NCBI GenBank assembly: GCA_025765595.1
Contig: JAIVFH010000018.1
Coordinates: 62,001-126,000, forward strand
Length of the DNA stretch: 64,000 nucleotides
Direction: 5' to 3'
Source: Obelidium mucronatum
Lineage: Eukaryota > Chytridiomycota > Chytridiomycetes > Chytridiales > Chytriomycetaceae
Of this stretch, positions 23,258 to 34,434 are shown piece by piece (position 1 is the first letter of the stretch; each line of letters opens with the position of its first letter). Both the position numbers and the translations under genes were made by a program. The notes beneath the pieces are model-generated. The model saw nothing but the letters and a program-made list of their open reading frames with translations. It did no database searches and was not told the origin of the DNA.

Positions 23258-26197
23258 ATGACTCGCCCGCCACCACTAGCAGCTTCCCTCGTGACCATCG
23301 CGAAGCAGTCTGACCACGTGTACTTTCCAACGTCGCAGGGCATTACATCGGAAGCAGGCGAATACGCAACGTGGATGGAGGAGCTGAAGACGTGGATGAT
23401 TGGAAACGAACTGCTAGTGAGTCGTCGCCAGTGACGCTGAGATCCAGGAACCTGATTTCGCTTTCATTGGCGCGGCGTAGATTGGACAGGATTCTCTTTT
23501 TGCTGTACCTGGACGAGCAACAATCGAGTTCCGTGTCATTGATGTCATGCCAAAGTCTGATGCCAAGGACCAACAGTATACAATCAATGAATCAACAGAA
23601 CTCAAAGTAATACACGCTTGTAGTCAAGTTGCAGAATGTTTTGTTTCAAAGGCGTATGATACTCAACAAATGGAACTGAAATCATTCATTGGTAAATTTA
23701 CCAAGGATGTTCAAGCGATCCATTCATCACATACGCAATTCAATCTGCAGAATCATCGTTATTTCAGCATGACTTATATGAAAAGATTGGTATGATACCA
23801 TCCAAATCGATTCTTATATCTGGACCATCGGGTGTTGGTAAGTCTCATATAATCAGGTACTGTCTTTCAATTTATTATTGTCCATCTGATTTCTCATTTT
23901 CGATTCGGTATATAGCCAAGTTCTGAGGCAACTGGCCATCGCGTCGTTCACGGTCAATGTCTTGGATTTGGTTGCATTTTTGACCAGAATAGACAAACTC
24001 GGAACTCCCGCCGACAAGGACACTATATGCCCTTTGAAAAAAGCAATAAATCGTGCAAATTGCGCGTTGCCATCTGCTATTGTCATTACAGGCCTTGATT
24101 TACTATGCAATGGTAACAACCTCTCGACAAAAGCAAACTAATCAGGGAATGACGTTCAAATCAAACATTTAAATAGAACCACCTGGACTCGATTTACAAT
24201 ACTCCACATGCATTGACCGCATAATTTCCTTGACTTCTGCCATCAAATCTGGTGTTTGCTTGATTGCCACTTGTCAACAATCTGAAAAACTCCCACTTGT
24301 ATTCAAAAAGCGCGGACCAAATAGTGTATTCAATACTGACTTGATTCTTGAAGTTCCGTCAAGGTGTGGTATTTTTTTTTATTTATTTCAAGGGATCCGT
24401 TTTGGGTTTTCTGACGTGTTTTGTTTCTAAAAATAGAAACATACGCGAACAAATTGCACTATCGATGCTACAATCTGTCAACCTGGATCCATCCGATAAA
24501 GCTCTTGAAAACGTGTCTGGAGCTATAGTGAATCGATATGCCTACCGTATAGCCCAGGTATTTTTATTTTGCGATGGTCAAAAGTGTTACGGAAAAATTT
24601 TCAACAAAACATAATACAAGGAAACGGCAGGATTTGTTGCGCGTGACATCAAACAACTCATAACTCGCGCCATTGGAAACGCAAACCTGCGGAAACTGCA
24701 AAGTGACTCTTTAGACTTGACTGATAAACTTGCAGCAATGAATCTCAATCCATCATCACCACCTCCAAACCACCTCCAAAATGCCTCTGTTTCTTGGACT
24801 TTGGATTTCGTTAAAGTTATACCATACATTACGGCAAGTCAGGCATCAGACACGGGTTTTGATATGTCTAAAGCAGATTTGAGATGGGATGACATTGGAG
24901 GGTAAAAGTTGGGTGGGCAAATGTAAATAAGTGTTTAACTCGATCGCACTTAATGCACAAAAAAAAAAATTAGCTATGATCAAGTGAAAGCGAAACTTCA
25001 AGCCTTAGTTATCAATCCATTAGAGAATCCACAATCGTATGAAAGACTTGGAATCAAACCACCGGCTGGGATTTTATTATACGGACCGTCAGGGTGTGGA
25101 AAATCCTTGCTTGTACGGACGTTGGGATCCAATTGTCCGTTGAATTTTATCTCTGTGAACGGGTATGAGAGGTTTTTTGTGAATTCTTATTTTTTCCAGA
25201 CTGACTTGTCTCTTTTGGTTAGGAGCAAGATTTTTTCAAAGTATTTGGGGGAATCTGAAGCAACCGTTCGGCGAATCTTTGAACTTGCTCGTAAAGTAGC
25301 GCCATGCATAATATTCTTTGACGAGATTGATATTTTGGGGGTGCGAAGAGGTGATATCCAGAATACATGCTGCTGTGATTATTCGAATCGTAAAATGATA
25401 CATTGCAACAGAATGGAGCGAAGATGGAGCTTCGGGGGTCAATGAACGCGTTCTTTCCACATTACTCAATGAAATGGATGGAGTTGCAGAACAAAAAGGA
25501 GTGATTGTCATTGGCTCCACAAATCGTCCAGATAAACTTGACGACGCCTTGCTTCGACCTGGTAAAATATGACAAAGATTTTTTCAAGAGTCTATCCAAA
25601 GTCCAAATTTCAATCAAAAAATATATATTAGGGCGATTGAACCATCACGTTCACGTATCATTACCGTCTTTGGAAGATCGGAAGGCAATCCTGGATACAT
25701 TATTAAGAGATGGTATACATACCAATTTGGATACACTTCGTGTTGCGAAAGCAACGGATGGCTTTACTCCCGCAGATTTGATGGTTTTGATTCGTGAAGC
25801 CAAGTACTTCCTTTTACGAGAATGTGAATCCGAAGTACGTGAAACGTCAGGCTCCTTGGAATGGAAGCATGTCGCTGCGGCTTTGTCAGGAGCACTTAAG
25901 GGTGACTTGAATGAAGTTTTCAAGCGAGCTTTTGAAGAGCAAGAGGAAGGGACTAGTGAGGCACATGAGAAGGAAGCTGCATTTTGGAAGTCCTTTGGCG
26001 GAGATATCAACGGGACTTGGGGAATAAGTGCGTTTCAGCAGACAGTGGCTGAAGCAGCTGAGATGAATGCCATTCTATCATTACGACCTGGTCGTGAGAC
26101 AAGGGGTGGAGCTGGGGGTGCTTGGTGGAGGCCTGGAACTATAACTGAAGAGGAAGCATTGAAGTTCGAAAAGTTTGCAAAAGGATCAAAGAAATAA
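23258..26197 (+). CDS. Tandem AAA+ ATPase (CDC48/AFG2/PEX1-type)
   Basis: Eleven exons (23258-23416, 23490-23691, 23751-23856, 23916-24112, 24177-24363, 24437-24557, 24621-24901, 24974-25162, 25223-25350, 25412-25561, 25632-26197) give 708 aa. A short N-domain is followed by D1 with Walker A GPSGVGKS (about 141-148) but no acidic Walker B (VITGLDLL), and [15 protein letters not shown], reminiscent of PEX1. D2 is complete: GPSGCGKS (about 402-409), FFDEID (about 459), [19 protein letters not shown]2 is closest in feel to AFG2/SPATA5 proteins. So D1 probably binds but does not hydrolyse ATP, while D2 is the motor. Which subfamily, ribosome maturation or peroxisomal, cannot be settled by eye. 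Confidence 0.8.
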
Positions 26198-26339
26198 AAA
26201 TGCTTACTCGTTGTTTATTAAAAATACGGAAAAATAGATGTATAATTTACACGAATCATATCTCACACACACGGCATAACACAACCAACGGAAACGAGCA
26301 AGGAAAATGTTCTTACAAGTAGCTGTAGGCTGCGGGTGA

Positions 26340-27253
26340 CTATCGTGATTCTGCAAGGTCCGGACACGTGACAATTATATGAAGAGGCTCATTTGACTCA
26401 GCACCTAATTTCATGGAGGATTTCAGAGTAGCCCATGCTTCCATTATATTTTCCAAACTATATTCAGCACAGAAGGAAGAATTCTAAATGAATGCGAAAA
26501 GGCCAGTTAGTTTCTACACAGAGCACCCTTAAAATAGCTACAAACCTCATCAACTACCAACTCCAGCTGGGGAAACTCAATAACAATACTCTTACTCTGG
26601 ATCTGAAACACTGACTTGAACTGGAAAAGAAAAAGAGTTAATTCTGAAGAAGCCACGACTGGGTCCCATTGGTTCAAGAAGCATTTGTTGCTTGCTGCTG
26701 ATTCACGGTCAAAGACAAAGTAGTAAAGTTGGTTTTTGAAGGATACGGAGAGGGAGGGTGCGGGTATCGAAGAGACAGAGGCGGAGGCAGAGGGGCACAA
26801 CGAAGAAATAGAAGAAATAGGAGAAACCGACGACGACGGCACTTCGCAGTCGATGATCAGCCCGTCCTCGTCAAACAGCAGCCCGCCCGTGTCCAGCGTG
26901 GCAAAGTCGAGCGCCGCCGTCTCGGGCGACGCGTCGACGAGCGCGCAGCCAAAGTCGGCGTCGAAGTCGGCGGCGGCGAGCAGCGCCTCGATTTCGCCGT
27001 CGTCGAGCAGCGCCTCGTCGGCTGCGCGTTGTTGTCGCTGGTCGTGCTGCTGCGCTCGGAGTCTTTGCTGCTGCTCTCGCTGTTCTCGCTGCTGCTGCTT
27101 GGCGTTCATCGCTGCGCCCAGCAGGGGGTGGCCGTGGGCGGCCCAGGCGTGGTGTACAGTGGCCATTTGTTGCGGTTGGTTTGGTGTTTGACTTGTTTTG
27201 CGCAGTTTTGAAAAAGAAGAAAAAGGAGCGGAAAATTTTCTGAAAAAGGACAC
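26340..27253 (-). CDS. Gln/Ala-rich protein of unknown function
   Basis: Two minus-strand exons (26546-27253, 26340-26483) give 283 aa; an alternative start at 27166 (MATVHHAWAAHG) gives 254. The N-terminal part is Gln/Arg/Ala-rich and encoded by GC-rich DNA. The C-terminal ~110 residues look folded (NQLYYFVFDRESAASNKCFL, IVIEFPQLELVVDE, EYSLENIMEAWATLKSSM). A further 39-nt in-frame segment with a branch-point-like AATTAAC and TTTTCCAG end may be an additional intron. The split between a variable GC-rich head and a conserved-looking tail recurs in several genes here. No family recognised. Confidence 0.55.
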
Positions 27254-27277
27254 GCACCCCTTCCGGGAAAAGGCGAT

Positions 27278-29396
27278 TTATTTACCATGATTATTAACGC
27301 GGGGCTCGCATTTCAGCGAAATATTGTACAAGGAAGCTGCGTCCGCGCTGGTCTTTGTCATATGGCTCCACAGATAGCGGTTGAGAACGGCGCTCCGTAC
27401 GAACGGTGGTCTTCTCTGCTGAAACTCTACGACACACGACAAAACGTCAGACATTTTCGAGTACTTTGAAAAGTTGATGAGGGCTCCAGATAGCCTGTCC
27501 GGGTTTCCGTCGTGAATAAAAATGAGGTCGGTCATAACGAGTCCCAGGTATGGAATGCATAAATCTGATGAGGCAAGAAGAGCATCGCGGTATGTTTGAA
27601 AGTTTTTGGATGAGGCTGTTATTGCTTTAAGCTCTCCAAGGGCTAGCAGTGATTGAGAATCAACCAAAGACCACGTTTGGTGTAGCCTATGAACTGGGGC
27701 CGATTGCAATGCACCAACAATTGAAAACACGGTTGCAAAGTTGCCAAAATACTGACAGGCCTAAAATAACGATAAGATTTCACCTACTGCTTGCTTGATT
27801 AATTAAATACCTTTGCAACAGATATCATTTTCTCAATCACGACTTTTCGTCCTTCGGCCGAATCTTTATCCAGTATCTCCAAAATTATCCAGTCCGCAAC
27901 TTTGTTGGAAAATGATGTACTCGCTTTGCCGCCTTCCCAAGTGTGCTCAGAGTTCAACGTCTTGCGAAGAATATCAATTGGCCGAATTTTACGAAAGAGG
28001 TCAAATTCTATCAACGTCAGCTCTCTCGCCAGATGCATTGGATTAATGTCGTGTATGGATAAACTATTTCCTGTCGCCACGGAATGTTGCAGAAATACAG
28101 AATTCAGGCTTAGACTGGAGGTCACAGATCGATGAATATTCTTGGATATTGTCACTTCCAGCTGATGAGCAAGAATGAGGTCCATATCGTACATTTTGTT
28201 CTTGATAAATATATTAACGATTGTAATCGCTTCGCGATCTTGCTCATCGTCTGGCATAAAGTGTATTGACACCCATTTTTCCAAAACATCCACAACTCTA
28301 TTTTGACAATGTTTTAGTAAACCAGTAGTCTCTTGGAATTTTCTTATCAAAACTCTAACCGCTGTCGAACTACATCTCGTTTTAGAGAGACCCATTCCCG
28401 CAGCTCATCAATGCTAAACTTTTTGGGAGGAGAAATCTTAAACCGCTGAATGAGATGCTGAACCAAATCAGGCGAAGTAGTGAACCCCCGATACACCATG
28501 AGGAAATTCCGAGTAAATTCTCCATCGATATGATCAGGAGAAGTGAGATATTCAACAAGAGCTTCAACTGAGCCGCCTTTGACCGCGCCTTTCGTATCCA
28601 ACACCAAGTCGCCACTTTCGCTGACAGAGTTTGTTAAAGTTATTTTGGAGATCACACTTGTCTGATAACATAAAATTTGATTAGAAAAGCAAGTAAACCA
28701 AAACGACAAAGCAAAGCATACATTTGATTCAAAGCTCCGTTTTGCACATTCACTAGATTCATCTAACAAAGATTCCGTTTCTTCACAAATGGTACTCATG
28801 GACGAAATGCTCGGTTTCCTTTCATTCATCTCACAAAGAGAATTCAAAGCACTCAAAAGCTCAACACAAGAAGAATGAACATGTCGAGCCTCTCCCAAAA
28901 CGGCAGCAACGGTTCCCTTATTCTCTGAATAGTTCCCCACTGCATTAGTCAGTGCCGATGCCTGACAGTATATGCTAGTTCGACAGCGAAGGAAAGGGTC
29001 CAGACAATCCGGATGAACATTTTGGTTGAAGGCAATGTCTTCCGATGTGCTAATGAAGCCAGTCACTCTTGCGATCAAGTCATGCACAACTTTAACAAGC
29101 ATTGATGGAAGCCTGTTTGCTGCGATGGTATCCACCGTCTTTTCAATGAGTATCAATTGACGAAATGCGTCCTGCGTTGTCGCCACAGCTGCCAAGAGAT
29201 GAGATTGGCGGCTCCGGATTGAATCCATGCTTTGTCTGCCATGTTCCTCATTGCTTGACGTTTGTGAGAGGATAGAGGACCGCCGCGGTGGGATGAATGT
29301 TTCGGCTATTGTTGTGGTTGGAGAGAGTTGCGATGACGGACTTGGGCTGGAGAGCTCGGATAACTCAGGGAACTCGAGCTCTCTTGTGCTGTTCAT
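27278..29396 (-). CDS. Ras guanine-nucleotide exchange factor, paralogue 1
   Basis: Four minus-strand exons (28722-29396, 28360-28661, 27811-28297, 27278-27760) give 648 aa. A Ser/Pro-rich N-terminus precedes a helical region, a RasGEF-N domain (GGSVEALVEYLTSPDHIDGE, NFLMVYRGFTTSPDLVQHL) and a CDC25 catalytic domain (ARELTLIEFDLFRKIRPIDI, ILEILDKDSAEGRKVVIEKM, HRLHQTWSLVD). Such proteins exchange GDP for GTP on Ras or Rap. Intron 1 (60 nt) keeps frame and was called from its GTATGC and TTATCAG ends. The adjacent gene at 29647-31978 has the same architecture and matching intron sites around the RasGEF-N/CDC25 junction, so this is a tandem duplication. Confidence 0.88.
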
Positions 29397-29575
29397 TATG
29401 ATTTTTTTTTTTTGGTTGGGTGGAACAAGGGCCCGAAATGAACTTTTGCGGGGTCGTAATAACAAATTCTTACAACTTGGAAACCCACCCACGTCAAGCC
29501 CACTGAAGGTATGCAAATTTGGTTTTGCCAAGCATTCAAGTGGTAGACGTGCGTGATAAATGCGTTTTTTAACTC

Positions 29576-29630
29576 CACTACTAGTACTAGTACTAATACT
29601 ACTACTACTACTGCTACTACTACTACTTTA
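29576..29630. repeat. (ACT)n trinucleotide microsatellite between the RasGEF genes
   Basis: Imperfect CTA/ACT triplets run through most of this interval inside the 250-bp gap between the two RasGEF genes. It is non-coding in both annotations. Confidence 0.85.
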
Positions 29631-29646
29631 TTAATCTTTATCTAAT

Positions 29647-31978
29647 CTAAAACGGCTCAAGCTCCAAAGACACATTGTACGAATTATTATGCTGCAGCGT
29701 CTTGCTCTTTAAGCAGCAACCCAAAAAGGCCAAAATTTCCTCGTCCTTTTCATCATCAAAGCCGCGTTGCTGAAAATCAGAAAAGGATGCCAAGACTTCC
29801 GCAATTTTGGCATGCTTGGAAAAGTTTACAAGTACAGTCGATTTGTCAGGTTGCTCCAGTTTATCTGGATTCTGGTTGTGTATGTCTGACAAATCAGCTA
29901 AAACCAATTTCAGCCATGGGAGACACGATGCTGCTGAGGTTTGTAATTCTTTGCGGTAATTGGAGTATGCATTTGACATATCTGTGATTTCCTTCAGGTT
30001 TTCAAACATGGATTTGGCTTGTTTGTCGACCAGCGACCAAGTTTTCTTTAACCGATGAATGGGTGAAGAATCAAGGGCCTCGACAATTGAAAAGAGAGTG
30101 GCATAATTTTTCAAATCCTTGCATGCCTATTTGAAGATATGGTTACAACAAAATAACATAAAATGCAAGAGAAACAGGTTCACAAACTTTGGCCACCAAG
30201 ATAAACCGCTCAAGCACAACTTTCCGTTCCTCAATATCCTGCTTTGAAAGAACCTCTGCCGTCACCCATCCGGCAACTTGAACAGCAAAATTCATGACTG
30301 CCGCCACATTGGGCGCTTCAGACCTTGGCTTCAGCGTTTTATCCACCAACTCTTGTGCGCTTACTCGAAAAAAATAACGATATTCCATTCGTGTCAGCTC
30401 TCTTGCAACGTCCACAGCGCTAAACTCGAAAAAGTCTCTCTTTGAGGTAGAAAAATTGTTGTAGATTTGAGACGTGGGTGTCAATTGGTGATCGTCAAAA
30501 TCAAAGTTTGATGAGCGTTCGAGGCAATGCGCGATTGTGGATTGAAGTTCCTGGGACATTACGAGATCGGAATCGCGCATGGAAGACAGAATGAATCGGT
30601 TGAGGATTGAGACTGCTCGATTATCAGAGAGGACTGTGAACAGGTAGTGTCTTTCAAGCCAAACCTCCAAAATATCCACAACTCTATAATAAAAAAAATG
30701 GGGGTTTTTTAGACTTGCTTCAAATCAAATACTGAGTTTCTTGGGAACCGGCGTCGTATCACATCACATACCGGCGTCGTATCACATCACGTTTCTCAGT
30801 CACCCAAACACGAAGCTCATCTGCATTTAACTTGGCAGGCGCTTGAAGTTTAAACCTTTGAATGAGATGCTGAATCAAAACAGAGGACGTTGTAAACCCG
30901 CGGTATCCCAACAAAAAAGTCTGAATAAACTGGATAGTTTTGATATCAACTTCTTCGTGGGACGTGAGTTTGGCTATGAGCGCCTCTAATGTGCCTCCCA
31001 TGATATTCCCGTTTGAATCAAGAACCAAGTCTTTTTCCGAATAGTCGATACCAAGATACCATGGGTTCTCAACAGTGTCGGTTGGTTTGGAGACTAATGT
31101 TGTCTAAAAGAAAAAAAATAAGTTTGCATATCGATGGGGGAGGCCACTTACATCAGAAGTTGGACGTTCTTGCATTAAATCATCCGTACTATTTTGAATC
31201 TCCATACTGGCGCCACTGTTTTTTTTGTCTTAGCACCCGTGTTGTAAATAAACCAGGGAAAGGCAGGAATGGGGTCTTACATGGCCTCAGACGGCTGCAT
31301 CGACTGAACCAAAAACTGCAATGCCCCAAACAACTCGACACACGCACACTCCACATGAATCGATTTTTCAATGACTGATTTCACAGTCACAGCCGCAGCG
31401 TCAGCCAAAGACACTGTCAAATTACAAGCTTGAAAGTACACGTTTGTTCGAGAACGGAGGAATCCATCCATAATGTCTGGATCTACTTGTTTATGCACAA
31501 AGGCGTCGTCTTCTGCGGTTTTGATGAATATCGTGGCTTGAGCCACCATGTCGTGGACTAGCTTCATGAGATGCGCTCGGGTGCCTGCTTGAGCGGTGCG
31601 CATGATCGTGGAGACAGTTGATTTGATGGCTGACAGTTGAGTGAAAGGGGTGGGTGTAGGTTCCGCTGGTAGTGTTGTTGCAGGTGGGTTCATTGCGGGC
31701 GGGGAAGGTGACCTAACTGATGGGTCGAAACTGAACGCCAGGGAAGCTGCACTCGAGCGCTTAAGGTTATCTGAAATCTGATCGCTACTCAAAAGAGAGG
31801 ATTGTCTTGTAGGAATGAGAGGCTCATGGCTGCTGAGGCTAGAGGCTGGAGAGATTGGAGAGGCTATGAAGAACAGGGGCGGCGGTGCCGACGGCGATGT
31901 AGGACTGACGGAAAGGTGGAAGGACGAGTGGCCTCTCCGGGGAACTGCTGGCATCCGGAGCTCCATGCTGTCCCTCAT
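29647..31978 (-). CDS. Ras guanine-nucleotide exchange factor, paralogue 2
   Basis: Five minus-strand exons (31281-31978, 31152-31215, 31103 down to 30772, 30683 down to 30188, 30126 down to 29647) give 689 aa. The order is a Pro/Ser-rich N-terminus, a helical region, RasGEF-N (GGTLEALIAKLTSHEEVDIK, LLGYRGFTTSSVLIQHL) and CDC25 (ARELTRMEYRYFFRVSAQEL, VLSKQDIEERKVVLERFILV, HRLKKTWSLVDKQ). It matches the neighbouring paralogue segment by segment but diverges strongly in the N-terminus and end. Its third intron starts inside a 23-bp tandem duplication that copies the exon end and the 5' splice site. Role by family: activation of Ras-type GTPases at membranes. Confidence 0.88.
30747..30790. repeat. 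23-bp tandem duplication at a 5' splice site
   Basis: ACCGGCGTCGTATCACATCAC occurs at 30747-30767 and again at 30770-30790. One copy is the exon end of RasGEF paralogue 2 (on the minus strand) and the other lies directly inside the following intron. Confidence 0.95.
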
Positions 31979-32150
31979 TTTTTTGGTTCGTGCACGATTC
32001 TAAAATGGAGATTTTTGGGGCTTGAAGTTGTAATCCCCTGGTGGTTGGTTGTAAAAAATCTAAAAAATTGTATGAAAACCAAATTAAATAGAAAAAGCCA
32101 ATATGAGTAAAGAGAGATTGGAAAGTGGACCATTTTTTTTTCTTTCTTCA

Positions 32151-32789
32151 TCAATATTCAAAGAGAACAGCAGCCATTGATCCCAAATCATACGAATCAA
32201 TAACTGCATTTTGGGAAAGGCGACCCGCTCCACAATCCACCTCCTTCAATCCATCCAACTCCTGTACAACTTTACGAAGAGTCAAATTCGGCACCAAGGA
32301 CTTGGAATACATTGGAAGCTTCGTAGCAGGAGAGATTGGAAACTGTTTGTCATTGTCGTCAAAGCGAAAGAAACGGCGAATACGGTCGCGCTCATATGAA
32401 TGACCATCGTACGCGACTACAGGGTCTTCAAACTTGAGTTTTGTGAGAGGGCATTTGGATAGAGCCGTCAGTTTCGGCAACGGGTCCTCCTCAGTGGACC
32501 AGGCGACCGCCATTGCTGCAATGCAAACGTTGGCCAAGATGGTACGGGACTCAAGTCTTTCACCAGTCAATGGAGAAAGAGGACATGCACGTGTATTCTG
32601 GGAAAGGTTGAACCAGCGGTGGAGTGGAAGGCGTTCGTAGGTGTAACCGTCCATTGCAATAACAGGGTCCTTAAAGCCAACCCACTCGATTGGGCAGAGG
32701 AGGTTCTTGCTAAAATTATCAACTGGGTCGTATTGCGGAGAAGGTCTTTTTGACAGGAGCTGTCTTCTACGGTCGACGACGTTTGCCAT
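32151..32789 (-). CDS. Double U-box protein, 212 aa
   Basis: An intronless frame with two U-box domains and little else. U-box 1 (about 28-98) has LLCPIEWVGFKDPVIAMDGY, TYERLPLHRWF and SPLTGERL. U-box 2 (about 112-185) has CPLTKLKFEDPVVAYDGHSY, ERDRIRRFF, SPATKLPM and LVPNLTLRKVV. U-boxes recruit ubiquitin-conjugating enzymes and act as E3 or E4 ligases. Two tandem U-boxes without a substrate-binding domain are unusual. It lies beside the second membrane-protein paralogue, with another U-box gene on the far side. Confidence 0.85.
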   Translation of the reverse strand: MANVVDRRRQLLSKRPSPQYDPVDNFSKNLLCPIEWVGFKDPVIAMDGYTYERLPLHRWFNLSQNTRACPLSPLTGERLESRTILANVCIAAMAVAWSTEEDPLPKLTALSKCPLTKLKFEDPVVAYDGHSYERDRIRRFFRFDDNDKQFPISPATKLPMYSKSLVPNLTLRKVVQELDGLKEVDCGAGRLSQNAVIDSYDLGSMAAVLFEY

Positions 32790-32866
32790 GGTTTTGTTAT
32801 GATTTTATCAAGTTCCACCACTCAAAAAAAAAATGCAAAACAAACAAATTTAAATTGAGAGGATGA

Positions 32867-33692
32867 TTAAACAATTGCGTTCAAAGCACTATGACTGCTG
32901 TCAAGTCTGGATCCCCCAACTACTTTCATTCCCTTTGTTTCTCTGCGTCTGTCTCGATATTGGTGGATTGCAACAATCCCCACAAACACCAACAGAAAGA
33001 AGACAATAATTCCCAGATACCAAGCCCATGCAAATGACTTTGACGTGTTAAGGAAACTATATGCCCAAATACCAGTCGTCCTGTAGAAGACGTATACCAA
33101 AGCCAGGTAAGAGAGCGAAATGAACACAAAGGGGACAAGGAATGCATATGACAGGGGAACCCTTCCAAGAATCAGTTCGGAAATCATCACGATACTGTTG
33201 AATGCATGTTGACTGGAAAGAAGCCTGAAGAAAGTAAAAAGGATCAATCAATTGAAAGTTAAATGAAGGGGAAAACGCTGATACACACCACTTGTTGAGA
33301 GGGCTGACATCTGACAGCAAGTCATTCAACACAGTCCAAAAAACAAGCGTGATTATATATACATAAACGGCAGGAAGTACGTAGGACAACCAGTTCAGGT
33401 ACTGGACCAAGTAGGGCCGTGATCGCATTGAAGCAACAGCATCCTTGCTTGAGTTATAGACATGACCGTTGTAAACAGCCGTGGAAAAGTAAATAATCAA
33501 GCCGATCCAGCTCCATTCCGTGAAGAAGCCCCACATGTGTTGCACATCGTAAACCCATTCTCCAATCAGGACAGCAATCAAGTACAGAACGAATGCACAC
33601 CGGATTCTGAACAAAGTCACAGATGAGACATGAACTGAAGTTACAAGTGTTTCTGGATCCAGCGGTTCTGGTGTCAAGAAGTTTAAGATCAT
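32867..33692 (-). CDS. Multipass membrane protein, FAR-17a/AIG1/Rost-like, copy 2
   Basis: Two minus-strand exons (33289-33692, 32867-33224) give 253 aa. It is collinear with the copy at 17692-18549: LDPETLVTSVHVSSVTLFRI, FTEWSWIGLIIYFSTAVYNG, HAFNSIVMISELILGRVPLS and GIWAYSFLNTSKSFAWAWY. The single intron splits the same Trp codon (LNKW) in both, so the pair arose by duplication of an intron-bearing gene. About six membrane segments and a basic cytoplasmic tail (RDRRRETKGMKVVG). Function unknown; superfamily call tentative. Confidence 0.75.
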
Positions 33693-33763
33693 TCTATCGA
33701 TTCTTTTTTGGGGCTGGTTCTAGAAATTGCGTGCTCAGCCTCACCATCAGAAGAAATAAACAA

Positions 33764-34345
33764 TCAAAGAGAATGAAGTTTATTCAACAAGTCTTTTCGA
33801 TGAATCTTTTTGCGGCGAAATGCAGACACGCTGTGCTTCACCTCTCTCAACAACGCGTCGTGTTTGATTTTCCATGATGTTGAAGGGGCTACTTCTGGTT
33901 TGTCGGAAAACGCCTCCAACTGCTTTTCTAATTGTTCAATGCGTGCATCTTTTTCAGCCAAAAGAGATTGTACTTGATTCCAAGGAGCCACCATGTTTTT
34001 GACGGTAATGTTTGGAATCAGAGATCCAATGTACATTGGCTGGCGAGTGACGGGTGAAGTGGCCATTCCGTGAGGATGCGAGTGACCAAATTCATTAAAA
34101 CGCTCCTTATTAGAGTTTTCAAACCATTGAGAGATTGCTTCGCGCTCGTAAGTCTGGCCATCGGGGCAAATGACGGGGTCTCTGAAGGGGAGCCACCCAA
34201 TTGGACACATGAGAGTTGTAGAGATTTCTTGAACAGCGCTGCAGGTGCAAGATTTACTGCTTGAGTGAGATTCTTCATGGCATGCTTCTGATTCTGGCGA
34301 TGGTGACGCCTTGGAGGTTGAGTCGGAGGCGCGGATGGCAAACAT
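33764..34345 (-). CDS. U-box protein with C-terminal coiled coil
   Basis: An intronless 193-residue frame starting MFAIRASDSTSK; an upstream in-frame ATG at 34378 would add 11 residues. A Ser/Cys-rich head is followed by one U-box (about 43-115: LMCPIGWLPFRDPVICPDGQ, TYEREAISQWF, SPVTRQPM, LIPNITVKNMV), then a short coiled coil (LLAEKDARIEQLEKQLEAF) and a basic tail. Expected to be a ubiquitin ligase. Together with 32151-32789 it brackets the membrane-protein paralogue. Confidence 0.8.
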   Translation of the reverse strand: MFAIRASDSTSKASPSPESEACHEESHSSSKSCTCSAVQEISTTLMCPIGWLPFRDPVICPDGQTYEREAISQWFENSNKERFNEFGHSHPHGMATSPVTRQPMYIGSLIPNITVKNMVAPWNQVQSLLAEKDARIEQLEKQLEAFSDKPEVAPSTSWKIKHDALLREVKHSVSAFRRKKIHRKDLLNKLHSL

Positions 34346-34434
34346 CGTTTGTTTATTTATTTTTTTATTTTGTGGCACTTTCTTCCTTCAAGTCAACTCT
34401 GTTTTGTGGAAAAGCCAAAAATAAAAACGTCTGA

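Noticed and set aside
23692..23750. Apparent frameshift between the N-domain and D1 of the AAA ATPase
   Set aside because: A 59-nt intron with GTAAAT and CTGCAG ends restores frame into the Walker A, so the gene is not broken.
25163..25222. Reading the 60-nt in-frame segment in D2 of the AAA ATPase as coding
   Set aside because: It would split the conserved segment [17 protein letters not shown] and has GTATGA and GGTTAG ends, so it was treated as an intron.
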